A DNA stretch of 64,000 nucleotides, taken from the NCBI RefSeq assembly GCF_905475345.1, contig NC_066608.1:3819501-3883500 (forward strand), in the 5' to 3' direction. Numbering within the stretch: position 1 is the first letter of the stretch; every line of letters starts with the position of its first letter. Shown piece by piece: positions 33,425-43,925 of this stretch. The stretch is from Vespula vulgaris. Its lineage: Eukaryota; Arthropoda; Insecta; Hymenoptera; Vespidae. Under the pieces are notes generated by a model. The model worked only from the letters and a program-made list of their open reading frames with translations, was not told the DNA's origin and made no database searches. The position numbers and the translations under genes were made by a program.

Positions 33425-34010
33425 ATACCCATCTTAGTTGCACTTTTCTATAAATTTTTCTTCAAAAGGTCTAAATATTTGTTCTTAGTTAAAGTATTGT
33501 CAATGAATATCAATTCATCAACTCCAGCACTCGAAATTCCCATACAATTACAAAATCATCTCTGTGTTTAAAAATAGGTTTTAAATTTGTTAGTTTCAAA
33601 GATTCACTTACTCTTCGCCACACTATACTTTTTCCGTCTGAACCAAAAATACAATATTTACTTTTATCGGCAAAAATAACATCTTTCTATTAATCTTACG
33701 GTTTCTGAACGAATTAGTTGGAATAAACCAATCTTCTTTTTCTATTTATTTCATTGATCTACGGTTTTCTTTTTGCTATTTGACCATTATATCCATTATT
33801 CTCATTAGTCTACGCACTGTTTTAGCATTGATTATCTTTCTACTTTCATTATAAACTTGTGAAGCTAATTGTGGAGCATATTATAATGCGGATTTTTTTT
33901 TTAATTTTTTGTACCATCTTTCTTTTTTCATTTTCATTCAAAATTCGAGGTTGCCCTTTTTGTTTTTTAATATGCGGTCATTTTCTTTACATCTTTTAAT
34001 GTAATCAGGC
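33425..34010 (-). pseudogene. Tc1-family transposase, 3'-truncated
   Basis: Minus strand from about 34000: NKKGQPRILNENEKRKMVQK (the GRP-type hinge region), APQLASQVYNESRKI-like and NAKTVRRLMRIMDIM near 33820, then FADKSKYCIFGSDGKS (first catalytic Asp) near 33650, VWRRVSESLKL-like, and finally SSAGVDELIFIDNTL plus LLKKNL and SATKMGI at 33425. The copy ends there, before the second catalytic box, so it never could be active in this form. It is a different subfamily from 32113-33031. Confidence 0.7.
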
Positions 34011-34070
34011 ACAAGAAGATAGAACAACCTATTTGTCAATTTTTATGTAATATCTAATATAAATGAAGTT

Positions 34071-34073
<3 letters not shown>

Positions 34074-34110
<37 letters not shown>
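34074..34110. repeat. TA microsatellite
   Basis: About 18 uninterrupted TA units. Confidence 0.95.
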
Positions 34111-34112
<2 letters not shown>

Positions 34113-34277
34113 TTTTATATTGTTTTTATTCATATAATTCAATTAGTTAAACTAAAATGATGATATTGAATACAAGTTTATTTGAAAAAATTTAAATATT
34201 CAAGAAAATTATTAGGATAAAATAATAGGACGTATGTTTAAAAAATGGAATATACAAAAAGAATTTATCAGTTTTAT

Positions 34278-34760
34278 TTAATGCTTTGCACTTGGTGCCC
34301 TCTCGAATGTTAGCTAGCAATAACTTGACGGTATTGCAGAGTTCTATCTATACCGTTCGTCGTGCAAACGTGGAGCTACGAGTCGCGCCATATTATATAG
34401 TTTAGCTTTGGACCAAGTAAAGTATTATAATTATATTTGATTTATATGAATTTGTAAACATTGAGGAATATATTTTTTGCAAAAAAATATTTTATTCCTT
34501 ATAATTTTTTACAATACGATAACTTTTGAAGAAATTTTTTTTATATCATTTTCATTGTTATTATCTATGAGATTTTTTCGTTTTCTTGTTGGATGATATT
34601 ACTATCACTACCATCGTTTTCTTTCGGTTTATTATTTATCTTTTCTAACATGTCTATATAAATGTCTATTGAAATTCTTCATTACTATTTATATCATGAT
34701 ACTCGTTTTTGGACATTTTGCAATTGTTCTAATAAAATAATGGGTAAATAAATGGATTGA
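34278..34760. mobile_element. Possible piggyBac-like terminus
   Basis: TTAA at 34278-34281 followed by TGCTTTGCACTTGGTGCC, similar to the CCCTTTGCACTCGAGG termini at 8583, 9272 and 46161. To its right, the minus strand near 34560-34700 encodes an Asn/Asp/Lys-rich stretch (KENDGSDSNIIQQENEKISD), such as occurs in acidic piggyBac N-termini. If both belong together, the N-terminus and the 3' end are adjacent, as in an internal deletion. The evidence is thin. Confidence 0.35.
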
Positions 34761-34779
34761 TAATCACTAATTGTAAATT

Positions 34780-35229
34780 ATGAAATTACAAAACGATATA
34801 CACCAAATGAATATTACTTTTCTGTTTTTTTTGTTATTTGTTAGTGCAGGGATCTATCTATACTTGATGCTTCAATACAAACTGAATTCAGCTTTAATCT
34901 CTTTCTCCAGCTATAGAATTGCTTGTTTATTTTATCAAATTTCACTATACAAGACATACTCGCATACCATTGCTATACAAATCTTTCTTATCATTCTCTT
35001 TAAGCGGATTAGAGAAACGTTCAGACCGTCGCGAAAGCACTTCGCACGTTCTCTTCCGTAAAACAAGCTGATATTTTTTTCATATATCTTCTTGGTAACT
35101 GGTCCATTTTTTAATTTGCTTTCTTGTACCATTTCAATAGAGAACTTCAGAGAAGTATGCATTTCTCAAAAAGTTTTGGTGGAATCCTCCATAATTAACT
35201 CTGATATCCCTTCAGAGGAAACATCCAAG
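34780..35229. other. No recognisable gene
   Basis: Overlapping frames on the two strands (93 codons plus at 34780-35061; 75 codons minus at 34935-35162) match no family. The plus frame is hydrophobic at its N-terminus, as AT-rich chance frames often are. Confidence 0.4.
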
Positions 35230-36230
35230 TGTAAATTTAATATTCACTACTTTGTAAAACCTTCTTTATATTTTATTACAGAAATCATTCGTTGTGATAG
35301 AAATTTATATAATATTTTAATCCCTTTTTGCCTTAATTGGTCCCATTCTTGTGTAATGAATTGTTTAATTCGTTAATGGTCTCAAATTGTCGAACATTGG
35401 CATATACCGTTCTCTCAAGTTTTCCACAAATATTTTCAATAATGTTAAAATCCAGAGATTAAATTGCTGACTAGTCTAAAATTTGAAGTTTTACACTGTC
35501 GTAAAATACTTTACTATTTTGGCCGTGTAAACGGAAGCATTATCATGTTGAAATACGAAATTATTTTCAGCAATTCTTTTTACATGTTTATTTATTTGTT
35601 CTTACACATCTACATATTTTTTACTATTCATTTTGCCATTAATAAATTTAACATCCATTTTTCCCTAATAACCTATACCAGCCTAAATCATAACTCTGCC
35701 ACTACATATTTAACGACATTTACTTTTCTTAAATCATGGTAATAATAATTAAAACCATCAAGTCCATCCATATTAAATTTTTTTTCATTGGTAAATATTA
35801 GTTTTCGCCACTTTTTCTTTCATTGAATGTATTTTTTCGCAAATATCAAATGGACACTTTTGTGGTAACCTGTTAACGCAGAATTTTTTTTACAATTTTC
35901 TTCTTTTTAAGTGTGTGTACTGTCGTAATACTCGACGTACATTTTTTATACGTGTTGTAAACACTAGCATTTTCTACAATTTGCCTAACGTTCATTTTCG
36001 AATTACGTATAATTCTTAAAATTGCACGCTTTTGAGGTGATGTTCGTACGTCTAGAAGGACATTTAGAACTCTTTTTTGTACCGTAACTGTCTGGATTTT
36101 TAATTAATTTACTTATTACATTTCTATTTCTGCTTAATATTTTTGTAATTTTTTGGTATAGAAAACTTTTCTTGAAATAACTTTAAAACTATTAAAGGCA
36201 CTTCATACGCTTTCAATATTTTTCTACAAC
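35230..36230 (-). pseudogene. Tc3-like transposase, broken
   Basis: Minus strand from about 36170: ISRKVFYTKKLQKY-like helix-turn-helix, IQTVTVQKRVLNVLLDVRTS (36060), RIIRNSKMNVRQIVENASVY (35985), then FTNEKKFNMDGLDGFNYY-like at about 35790, where the first catalytic Asp is Asn. Then come GRVMI and GKMDVKFINGKMNSKKYVDV, and NNFVFQHDNASVYTAK at about 35545 with the second Asp kept. The NLWILTLLKIFVENL region follows, and a tail ends near 35235. The inverted repeats could not be paired. It is related to, but not the same copy type as, 13119-14462. Confidence 0.75.
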
Positions 36231-36513
36231 CTATTTCTTTATCATTGCGTTGCAACTGCAGAAATTGAACTATTTATATCAAATAATATTCAAAAGAAAC
36301 TTCATACGACATTCAATGTTAACGCTTACTCTGTAGATTTACAACTGAGAGAAGAAAACGCGTCGCTTGTCTTATCATTTTGTCCTACCTGAGGACAGCA
36401 ACATGTTTACATTTACTTTCATATATCCTAGAAGCGGCTACGATCTTTAGTATGTTTATTGTTATCGGTATATAGTATGTAGCTGATTTATTAAAATGTA
36501 TGTTTTCCTCAAC

Positions 36514-37691
36514 TATTGGTTGACAACTAAGTTTGCGACTTTCGAATTTTTTCAAAATTCATTAAAATTTAACATATTGCAATTTTTGATCAAGATATGC
36601 ACCACTCGATTCTATAATCTTTTGCCATTTTTTTGGCAGTTTTTCGATGCCTCTACGATAAAATTTTTTGGCAGTTTTGAAGTAAAACAAGTAGTTTGAA
36701 GTAAAACAAGATGCATTTTCACTTCTTCCATTTTTGTAAATCGTTTTCCGGCCAAGGAATGTTGCAGCGACCAGAAAAGGTGTTAATCGCTTGTAGCAAT
36801 GTCTAGTTCGTGCATGAATTAGAGAGCCCAATTTCGTGATTTTTTCCGATGTTCGACGTGTGACGTGTGGACGGGCATTGTCTTGCTGCAAAATATCGCG
36901 ATTTCATAAGAGATGACGAAACGAATTTTTTCGTAGTTGAACCTGGACACGATCAAGTTGAGACGAGTAGAGCTTCGCGTCAACACTTCGATCATTTTCG
37001 ATTAGCTTCCAGTAAATGATACTCTCCGACAACCATCATGACCTTTATTTGATGGAAACTACGCTTCTGAATTGTTTGCTTAGGTCGTAGTGATTTGTTT
37101 TAACGACGATGATTATCCAGCATAATCCGCTTGTTGAGATCTCGTTAAATCATGAGGTACCTGTTTACCGAATTTCATGCCAAAAACAGCAGTGTGTAAA
37201 ATTTTTTCGACTGCCATATGGGAACATTCGTTGTTCATAGCCAACATACGTGTGGTTAAAAATGAATTTTTATTAATCGCTTCCAAAATGACGTCATTAT
37301 TCATCTCTTTAGATCGAGCGGAGCTCTTTATCTTTAATCTTAGTTTCGCCTTCACGGAATTTTTTAAACTATTTTTTTTGCACATGTGGATCTTTATGCC
37401 TCGTTATCCAAAGGCTTAGCAAATATTGTGTCTCGCTTCGGTAACGAAGTGATCCAGTTGGAATTCATGAAATAAACGTTCGCTAATCTTCAACTTATTA
37501 GTATCCATTTTTTAAAGAAATAAATACAACAGAATGACCGAAAATAACAAATTTTTATGTGAAAATAATTGTAAATTTATAGGCTTTCGAAAGATGTATC
37601 GACAAACAAGTCTAATTAACCAATAAATTTATCACGATTAAAAAAAGAAAGTATAACGAAAGAAGTTGCGAACTTAGTTGCTAACTTAATA
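36514..37691 (-). mobile_element. mariner transposon with paired termini
   Basis: The left end is TA then TTGGTTGACAACTAAGTTTG (36516-36535). The reverse complement of the right end is TTAAGTTAGCAACTAAGTTC (from 37689). The shared core is CAACTAAGTTYGC, with TA on both sides, giving 1.18 kb. The size and structure are those of a complete mariner carrying a dead transposase. Confidence 0.85.
36562..37508 (-). pseudogene. mariner transposase, broken
   Basis: The start at 37506-37508 reads MDTNKLKISERLFHEFQLDH. Then come KAKLRLKIKSSARSKEMNND, NSFLTTRMLAMNNECSHMAV, EKILHTAVFGMKFGKQVPHD and L in the 90-codon stretch 37113-37385, which is the DNA-binding domain and the WVPHEL-type linker. The catalytic part is eroded: the first Asp box is lost near 37030; the second box reads MQQDNARPHVT at 36891-36859 with its Asp kept; the third box reads LDIATSD near 36790. 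The C-terminus is FYRRGIEKLPKKWQKII at about 36655-36605. Confidence 0.85.
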
Positions 37692-38964
37692 TTATGTATA
37701 TCAAATCATAAAGAAGTATAGGGTGACCTATCTTTTAGTGTCCCTGACTGTAATATCAATAACTGTTCTTCATTCGTAATAATTCTGTAATTTCACAAGA
37801 CGTTTTGTCTTTTTTTCTATGATAAATTACAAGTTGTCTTTTATCAAAACTCGAATCTTTCCCTTTCGTGACATGATAAGCTTCAGTTGTTTATACATCA
37901 AAAGACAACTTTATATCGAGATAGAATTACATTCTAATAATTTGTATATAAAACAAATCTACTTCGCAGCTCGAACGGTTTGAAAATGCTAGATTGCAAA
38001 ATTTACACTGACAAATCCGAATATTAATATGACGTGAAAATGTAACTACTTTGTTTAAAATTTATTTTACAATTAAATATAATTGTTAGAAAGAAAATAT
38101 AGGTATAAATAAATAAAATGTAGGTGAAAATATATGTATTTTTAATCTATAGTAAATGGTTTATATTTTTGTAAAATAAGCAATGTGATATTTCAATTAT
38201 CCTTTCTTGTACACAGCAATAAATGTAAAGATAGTGCAGTGTTTGAATATCAATGTAACTGGATCTGTAAGTACGCATAATTATCAATCAAAAGAAGGAA
38301 AGGGGAGAAGAAAGGGAAAGGAAAAGAAAAACAAAATAAGAATTCGTAGGATTCCTTTGGGATTCGTATAGGATGCATTTTGTTAATGAATTTTTATTAA
38401 ATAAAATACAGATAAAAATAATGGTATAAGTCGCAATATTCAAATCGCCTTAATTTGGTCCAGACATGTTCTCTAGATGGTTGTGTACTATGAATTGATT
38501 TCGCTCGCCCATCGTTACTTCTATCGAAGCTGTGAATACGCACGAAACTTAAACAAAGGAAATTCATAATCAGCATAGTATTCTCTGGCGGACCATTATA
38601 AAGATTCGGCCATCTCTCATCTATTAAGCGAACGCAAAGCAACAAGAAGAATCTAAACATCTTGAGTATATGTATATGTATCTGTATATCGTTAGATCAA
38701 CTCTCAATAATAATTATAACGATAATCGTTTTCCTTTGCAAAATGATTTAAATCCATCATTACTCTTTCCATTCTAACGCTTCTTTAATTCAATTACATA
38801 ATCTAATCTCTAAAATTAGAGATATCTTACGAAATATGCATTCTCAAATATACATTTTCATTCTCGACTTATTTATAATTTTCATTTCTCGACTTATTTA
38901 CAATACTCATTAAATGCAATAGACAATCATTTTAGTATATAACGTAGAAATTATTATTGATATG
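37692..38964. other. No recognisable gene
   Basis: An 87-codon minus-strand frame at 38397-38660 is GC-richer than its surroundings (RLIDERWPNLYNGPPENTML, then SFDRSNDGRAKSIHSTQPSR) but matches no family I know. The rest is AT-rich, with a purine-rich run GGAAAGGGGAGAAGAAAGGG near 38296-38335. Confidence 0.4.
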
Positions 38965-39490
38965 TACAGTGGCTCAAAGTAAAACTCGGATAATAAAAAA
39001 TTCTTATGTATATATGTATATTTTACGTTACTTTTATTCTACCCTAATATTTAGTTAGTAGTCCTTTGTTCGTCTTGACACCTTTCAATCAATTCGGCAT
39101 TGATCGAACTAACTTTTCACATAAAATCAATTTTTACCCATTCCTCTTTCAACGCCTTCTTCAAGTCTTTGGCATTAGAGATGTGGCTTTTCAGTCGTGG
39201 ACTGTACAGCGGCTTCGTTTCACTATTTTTTCAATCTTTCGAACAGAGAAACGATCTTTAAAATAACTTATAATGAACTCTCGAAGTTCTAACGACGTTT
39301 GTTCAGATTGTCTATCGATATTAAAGCGAAATTTCACAAGAAAGAACAAAAATTTTATGACTTGTATTAGAATAATAATGCTACTGAACAAAAAAAAATG
39401 ATTAATATTTTATTTGTTTTCGTTTTGTTTATATGAATGTATATTTACAGCGATGTCACATGTTCGAATTTTACTTTTAACCATTCTATA
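38965..39490 (-). mobile_element. Tc1 internal-deletion derivative (MITE-like)
   Basis: The left end is TACAGTGGCTCAAAGTAAAA (38965-38984); the right end, reverse complemented, is TATAGAATGGTTAAAAGTAA (from 39490). These are eroded mates. Between them the minus strand encodes only the two extremes of a Tc1 transposase: the N-terminal helix-turn-helix (SLELREFIISYFKDRFSVRK, then IEKIVKRSRCTVHD), joined after a stop near 39190 to the C-terminal piece DLKKALKEEWVKID and KLVRSMPN, ending KGLLTKY. The whole DDE catalytic core, roughly 200 residues, is absent. The total is 526 bp, a typical early non-autonomous derivative. Confidence 0.75.
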
Positions 39491-39938
39491 TATTTTAGAC
39501 AATTTTTCAATTAGAAATTTATGTTGAAAAAAGACAACCAATGAGCATAACGCAAGAACTCCTAAATCATTGAAATTGACTTTAACAAGAGCTATTGTAG
39601 TCAAAAACATCACTACAGTGACAATATAGAAACCCATCCCTATTATCAATTATTCGTCTATCGTCCACTTAACGTAAGAATTTATTAACTTTTATGCACA
39701 TGCACTCTATCATTCATTTTGCTGCAATCCATAATACTTACTATATTACCTACACCTCGTATCATTTTTTACGCAATGTCCTTGATCACAAAAATTCATA
39801 AAATTTTTTTATATTCTCTGAAGCTTTTATGTTACTTATAGAAAAGATTTAAATATTGCGACACCAGTACTGGGAAGTAAATACAAAATTCTTACAAATT
39901 ATGATACGTTTTTGCATTTAGAGATAAAATCCACATAC

Positions 39939-40012
<74 letters not shown>

Positions 40013-40229
40013 TTATTATTCATGTATTTTAATTTTAGGCTCAAGATATTTTTGTAACTTAGATTAATCAACAATAGATTAATGACCAAAAACTAATTAT
40101 GTTAAATTACGTCACAGAACATAATATCGTCATACTCTCATCATTCTTAAATATTTCGTCGTATAATATCGAATTAGTCCAGCATCCCTAAGAATCTATG
40201 AGTAAAAAAAACTTTTTCTTTCTCATGTA
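39491..40229. other. No recognisable gene
   Basis: AT-rich, with a 79-codon minus-strand hydrophobic frame (39410-39649) of no known family, and the ATT microsatellite at 39939-40012. Confidence 0.45.
39939..40012. repeat. ATT trinucleotide microsatellite
   Basis: About 24 perfect ATT units, followed after one slip by TATTATT. Confidence 0.95.
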
Positions 40230-40930
40230 AGACTAAAATATTATTTTATAAATCGTATAGATTCTTTGTGCACTTTGACAATAATGTTTTAATATTTCAT
40301 AACATATTCTTTTGCCGACTTTTGAACCTTTGGTCCAAAAAAACCTTGCGTCTCTTGCAAGTTTATAGAAACGTGAAATAATGTGACGAAGGTGTTCATC
40401 TTTCTCAGAAGAGGATTGTATTATGTATTCTTCCAATAGCTTTGTGTGGTTTATCATTTGGTGGTCATGTATTTTCACATATATGCGTTATCGTAATAAG
40501 AGACTAGGAGAATACTTGGTCAGGTTTGTGATACCTTTTCGACTGCTTGCTTCACGCGTTCTTAATTATAATTTCTTAGTTCTAAGTTAATGAGTCTACG
40601 AATAAATCGATAAACAAAAATTGCGGTGTAGTGTCTGTATTATCATTCATATGTTACAATACTTCTACAATTTTCTGAACACAGTAGAGCGTATTCAGCT
40701 TATCTATGTTCTTTATTTCGATAAGAGCTATTTTTGAAGCTTGATGAATAAGAGTTCTGTCCACGATTAAGTGATATTGGTAACTTGAAATATATTTAAA
40801 AAATATATCATATTGATTATATATAATTCATTCTAATAAATTATAAAGAATAACAAAATTGTGATATAAGAGTACAAATCTAGATGCGGAAATTTCCCGT
40901 AAAAGCCAAAATTTTTTCCATCATTTACAT
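40230..40930 (-). repeat. Dispersed repeat R1, copy 4 (most coding-like)
   Basis: It aligns with 18240-18613 and 7380-7640. It retains an 81-codon minus-strand frame (40233-40478) including EKDEHLRHIISRFYKLARDA, then RFFWTKGSKVGKRICYEIL. At its right edge the minus strand reads FYGKFPHLDLYS, as in copy 2, and continues without a visible boundary into a CxxC-containing stretch at 40970. R1 may therefore be the 3' part of a larger element. The strand given is that of the best frame. Confidence 0.55.
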
Positions 40931-42291
40931 ATTCTTTTTGACATACAGTACATACAGTTCTTTTTCTTTTCATTGGCCTATTCGATGTTTTTACTTGAAT
41001 TGCGTAATCCACGAATTGAAAGTTTTAGAGTAACAGATAAAGTAAAATTGTTGCAATTTTTCTGTTGTAACCTTCTGATAGCTATCCCGAATTCCTCCAA
41101 GTGATCATACGTTCAGCATTAATCGATAATTAATCGATGATCTGTAAGGAATCCACTTATTTTTAATATGTGCTATCCTTATTGATAAATCTTCTATATG
41201 TTTTGAATGGAAGTTCCATCCTTTTTAAAGAGTCTTCAAGTTCCAACTTGTATGTGTTTTAGCTATATCAATAACTTATTTTATAATGTAGAGGATATAA
41301 TCATCTTTCCTCTTTTACTCGTAAACTTTTTCAATAGTACCATCCAATTTCTTCGAACATATTTTCTATATCGGTCATTATGTGTAATAAGTTTTACAAA
41401 AATTTCGAGACTTCTTTTTGTTCAGTTTTTTGAGTGTTATTTTAAATTTTTTCTTTTAGTAAACTAAACTTTTTCAGTAATTATTACGGAAGATTTTCGT
41501 GCGATCACATTATCTTAATTAAGGAGCTGCTTATAAAATACAACAGAATTCTTGAATTATACTTCCGAAATTTCATTGTACAGGTTTTCTTGATAAATTT
41601 CTTTTTCTTCTGTCATTGAAAATCTATAAGACACCAACAAACTCCACGGAACGAACCGCCGTAGCGCCACTATTGAACTGAACTACTCGTCGAAAGTGTA
41701 CACATTGCGCGTAGATAGTTTATCTTAGAAAAGAAAGGACTTTTCTTTGAAACAATATACTCATAATTTCTACATAAAAGATATAAACTTATTATTAATG
41801 GGTGTAAAGGATCTGATCAACAATTGAAAATAGTAAAAGAATAATATATTATTATCATAAATTATCCTCAATTTCTTCCGACTCTGAGATACTTAGCACA
41901 TTTGCTCGTCTTTTTTTGCGATGTACTATGCTCGTACTCGATCCGCTTTTATTGCAGCTATACGAAACAATTTCTAATTTATCGGATATGTTCACCATTT
42001 GCAACTCTGTTGAAACCATTTTGAGAAGGGCAAAATCTGAACTCTTTATTGAAATTTGCTCTATTCCCGTTAATTGTCTATTCCTGTATGACATCTAATA
42101 GTAATGAAAAAATTGAGGTAGAACAAATATGATTCGTATCGTGTGATTTATTCCTATTGTTAAATAATTTGCGCGGCGATTAGAAAACCTAAAAACTAGA
42201 TCGCGAATGTTGCCGGCTCTAACTGGTGCACGTCACTATGGGTCACATCGTAAATGCCGGATATATCCGGCGTTAGGAGTTAAAGGATTAA
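40931..42291 (-). mobile_element. piggyBac-like relic, minus orientation
   Basis: The right end is TTAA at 42288-42291, with inward TTAATCCTTTAACTCCTAAC and then a CGGATATATCCG palindrome. The minus strand just inside (42094-41855) encodes 79 residues starting MSYRNRQLTGIEQI and ending ANVLSISESEEIEDNL, an acidic N-terminal type. Much lower, about 41240-41190 gives MELPFKTYRRFINKDSTY-like and about 40990-40955 gives MKRKRTVCTVCQKEYV, which would fit the C-terminal region and its cysteine motif. The catalytic core is not recognisable. Joining these into one element, with R1 as its end, is inference. Confidence 0.45.
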
Positions 42292-43279
42292 GGAATATAA
42301 ATATTAATATAGGAATTAATTTAGGAATATAAAAAATACAGAGTATAAAATTGTTTCTTTTTTCTCACGTAAATGAAGATCTTATCCGAAATTTTTATTA
42401 AATGATCAATCAATAGTTATATAATTTTAAAAATACTGTTTCCATAGATCGTCTAATAAAAACCGTATTATGACACGAAATAAAAATAGAATTGTATTAC
42501 GGATGACATACTTCACTTGTACCCAAAGTTTCAGAAATCTTTGAATTTTGACTTGTCTACTCTTCCTTGTCAGTTGGGCGCGGATTTTTTGCCATTACCG
42601 GCTCAATTTTGCTATTATCAGAAAATATATGTTGATTTTTAAAATTCTATAACTTTAAAATTAAAATGAGAAGAAATACTCATTATATCGTTCTGATTTC
42701 TTTTCTTTCAAAGCAGGGTAATTTTACTGTCATTTAAAATAATCATAATACGATTATTATATTTATTTTATTTAATACAATGCTTACATAAACTAACTTG
42801 TAATTAATATTACATTTAAAGCAAAATATTGTTCTTTTACGAAATACATTTTGATTACTTAGACATAACTTCTTTGTAGAATATGATCAATTGCTGATGT
42901 GTTATTCCTCTTGATAATTATGTTTGCTTTGTTGTAATGATTTTCCTTACAAGTTCCGCCAAAAGCAGCGTTTCATAATGCTTTTTTCCGCATCGTTGAA
43001 AGTATTTCTTTTTGTAGCAGTTACCTCTTTATAATTTGCTCGATTGTTATCATTATAGTTTATTCATTTGACATTGTTTATCTTATTCTGTTCAGAAGAA
43101 AGTGTCATTAGATATTTTCATGCACATTTAACAAAAACTGAATTTTGATTGCACTATTTTTTCATATAAACCAAAATTCATAAGATTAGCTCCGCGTGCA
43201 TTGTGATATTTCTCTTTTTGGCCTGGCTGATCCAACATTAAATCTTTCAATACAATAATTGCGATCGTGAATATAATTA
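42292..43279. other. No recognisable gene
   Basis: AT-rich, no conserved frame. Contains short AT-rich duplications (GGAATATAAATATTAATATA near 42290-42330). Confidence 0.5.
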
Positions 43280-43925
43280 CCCCACTGTACAGACGACCTA
43301 GCCCCAAACAAACACTTTATATAAATAGAATGAAAAGTGAAGAAATAGAGCCATGTTGATCAAATCGTCATTTTTTTTTACGAATTCTTACAATATTTTA
43401 ACAATGATCTTATAATACTTACTTATTTTAACGGAATAATTATTTTACAAATATCTAACTTTAAAGCGCAGAAAAAAGCGCACAAATATCTAGCTTTATA
43501 GCACAGAAATTTGAACTAATGGTTTAAATTTGACTATGTATTTTTAATAAGCGATTTGGATCAATAAAATTAAGAGGTCACAGTAATCCTCGTTACCTAC
43601 AGTCCCCATGTAGTTGTACGTACAGCCGCAAATAGATGCTTTACATAAATCAAGTGAAACGTGAAGAAATAGTATCATGTATATAAAATTATTGACTTCC
43701 TGAGACTCGTTGTTATACTTTATATTTTGATTATTTCTTTATTTTAATTGAAAGCTTAGTCTATAAATTCTTCATTATAATATCTAACTGTAAAGCGTAA
43801 AAAATATAGAACTTCGACCTGATGGCTTAGATTAAAGTTGAATTTGGATTCTTGGTAAATATCCGATATGGATAGATAGAATCAATTGAGTCATTGTTAA
43901 TGCAGTAGAAATCATTGTTACCTAC
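43280..43925. repeat. Diverged tandem duplication, about 325 bp
   Basis: Two units about 324-327 bp apart. CTTTATATAAAT at 43315 matches CTTTACATAAAT at 43639, with the following GTGAAGAAATAG kept, and TATCTAACTTTAAAGCG at 43454 matches TATCTAACTGTAAAGCG at 43781. A partial third start (GTTACCTACGTGCAG) follows at about 43917. Within unit one the ATATCTARCTTTAWAGC block is itself duplicated about 35 bp apart. No coding or inverted ends seen. Confidence 0.7.

Noticed and set aside
38397..38660. 87-codon minus-strand frame as a host exon
   Set aside because: Composition is less AT-rich than the flanks, but there are no splice signals or known motif that I can defend. Left as unassigned.
41207..41467. 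86-codon plus-strand hydrophobic frame
   Set aside because: Phe/Ile-rich chance frame opposite a possible piggyBac C-terminal remnant.
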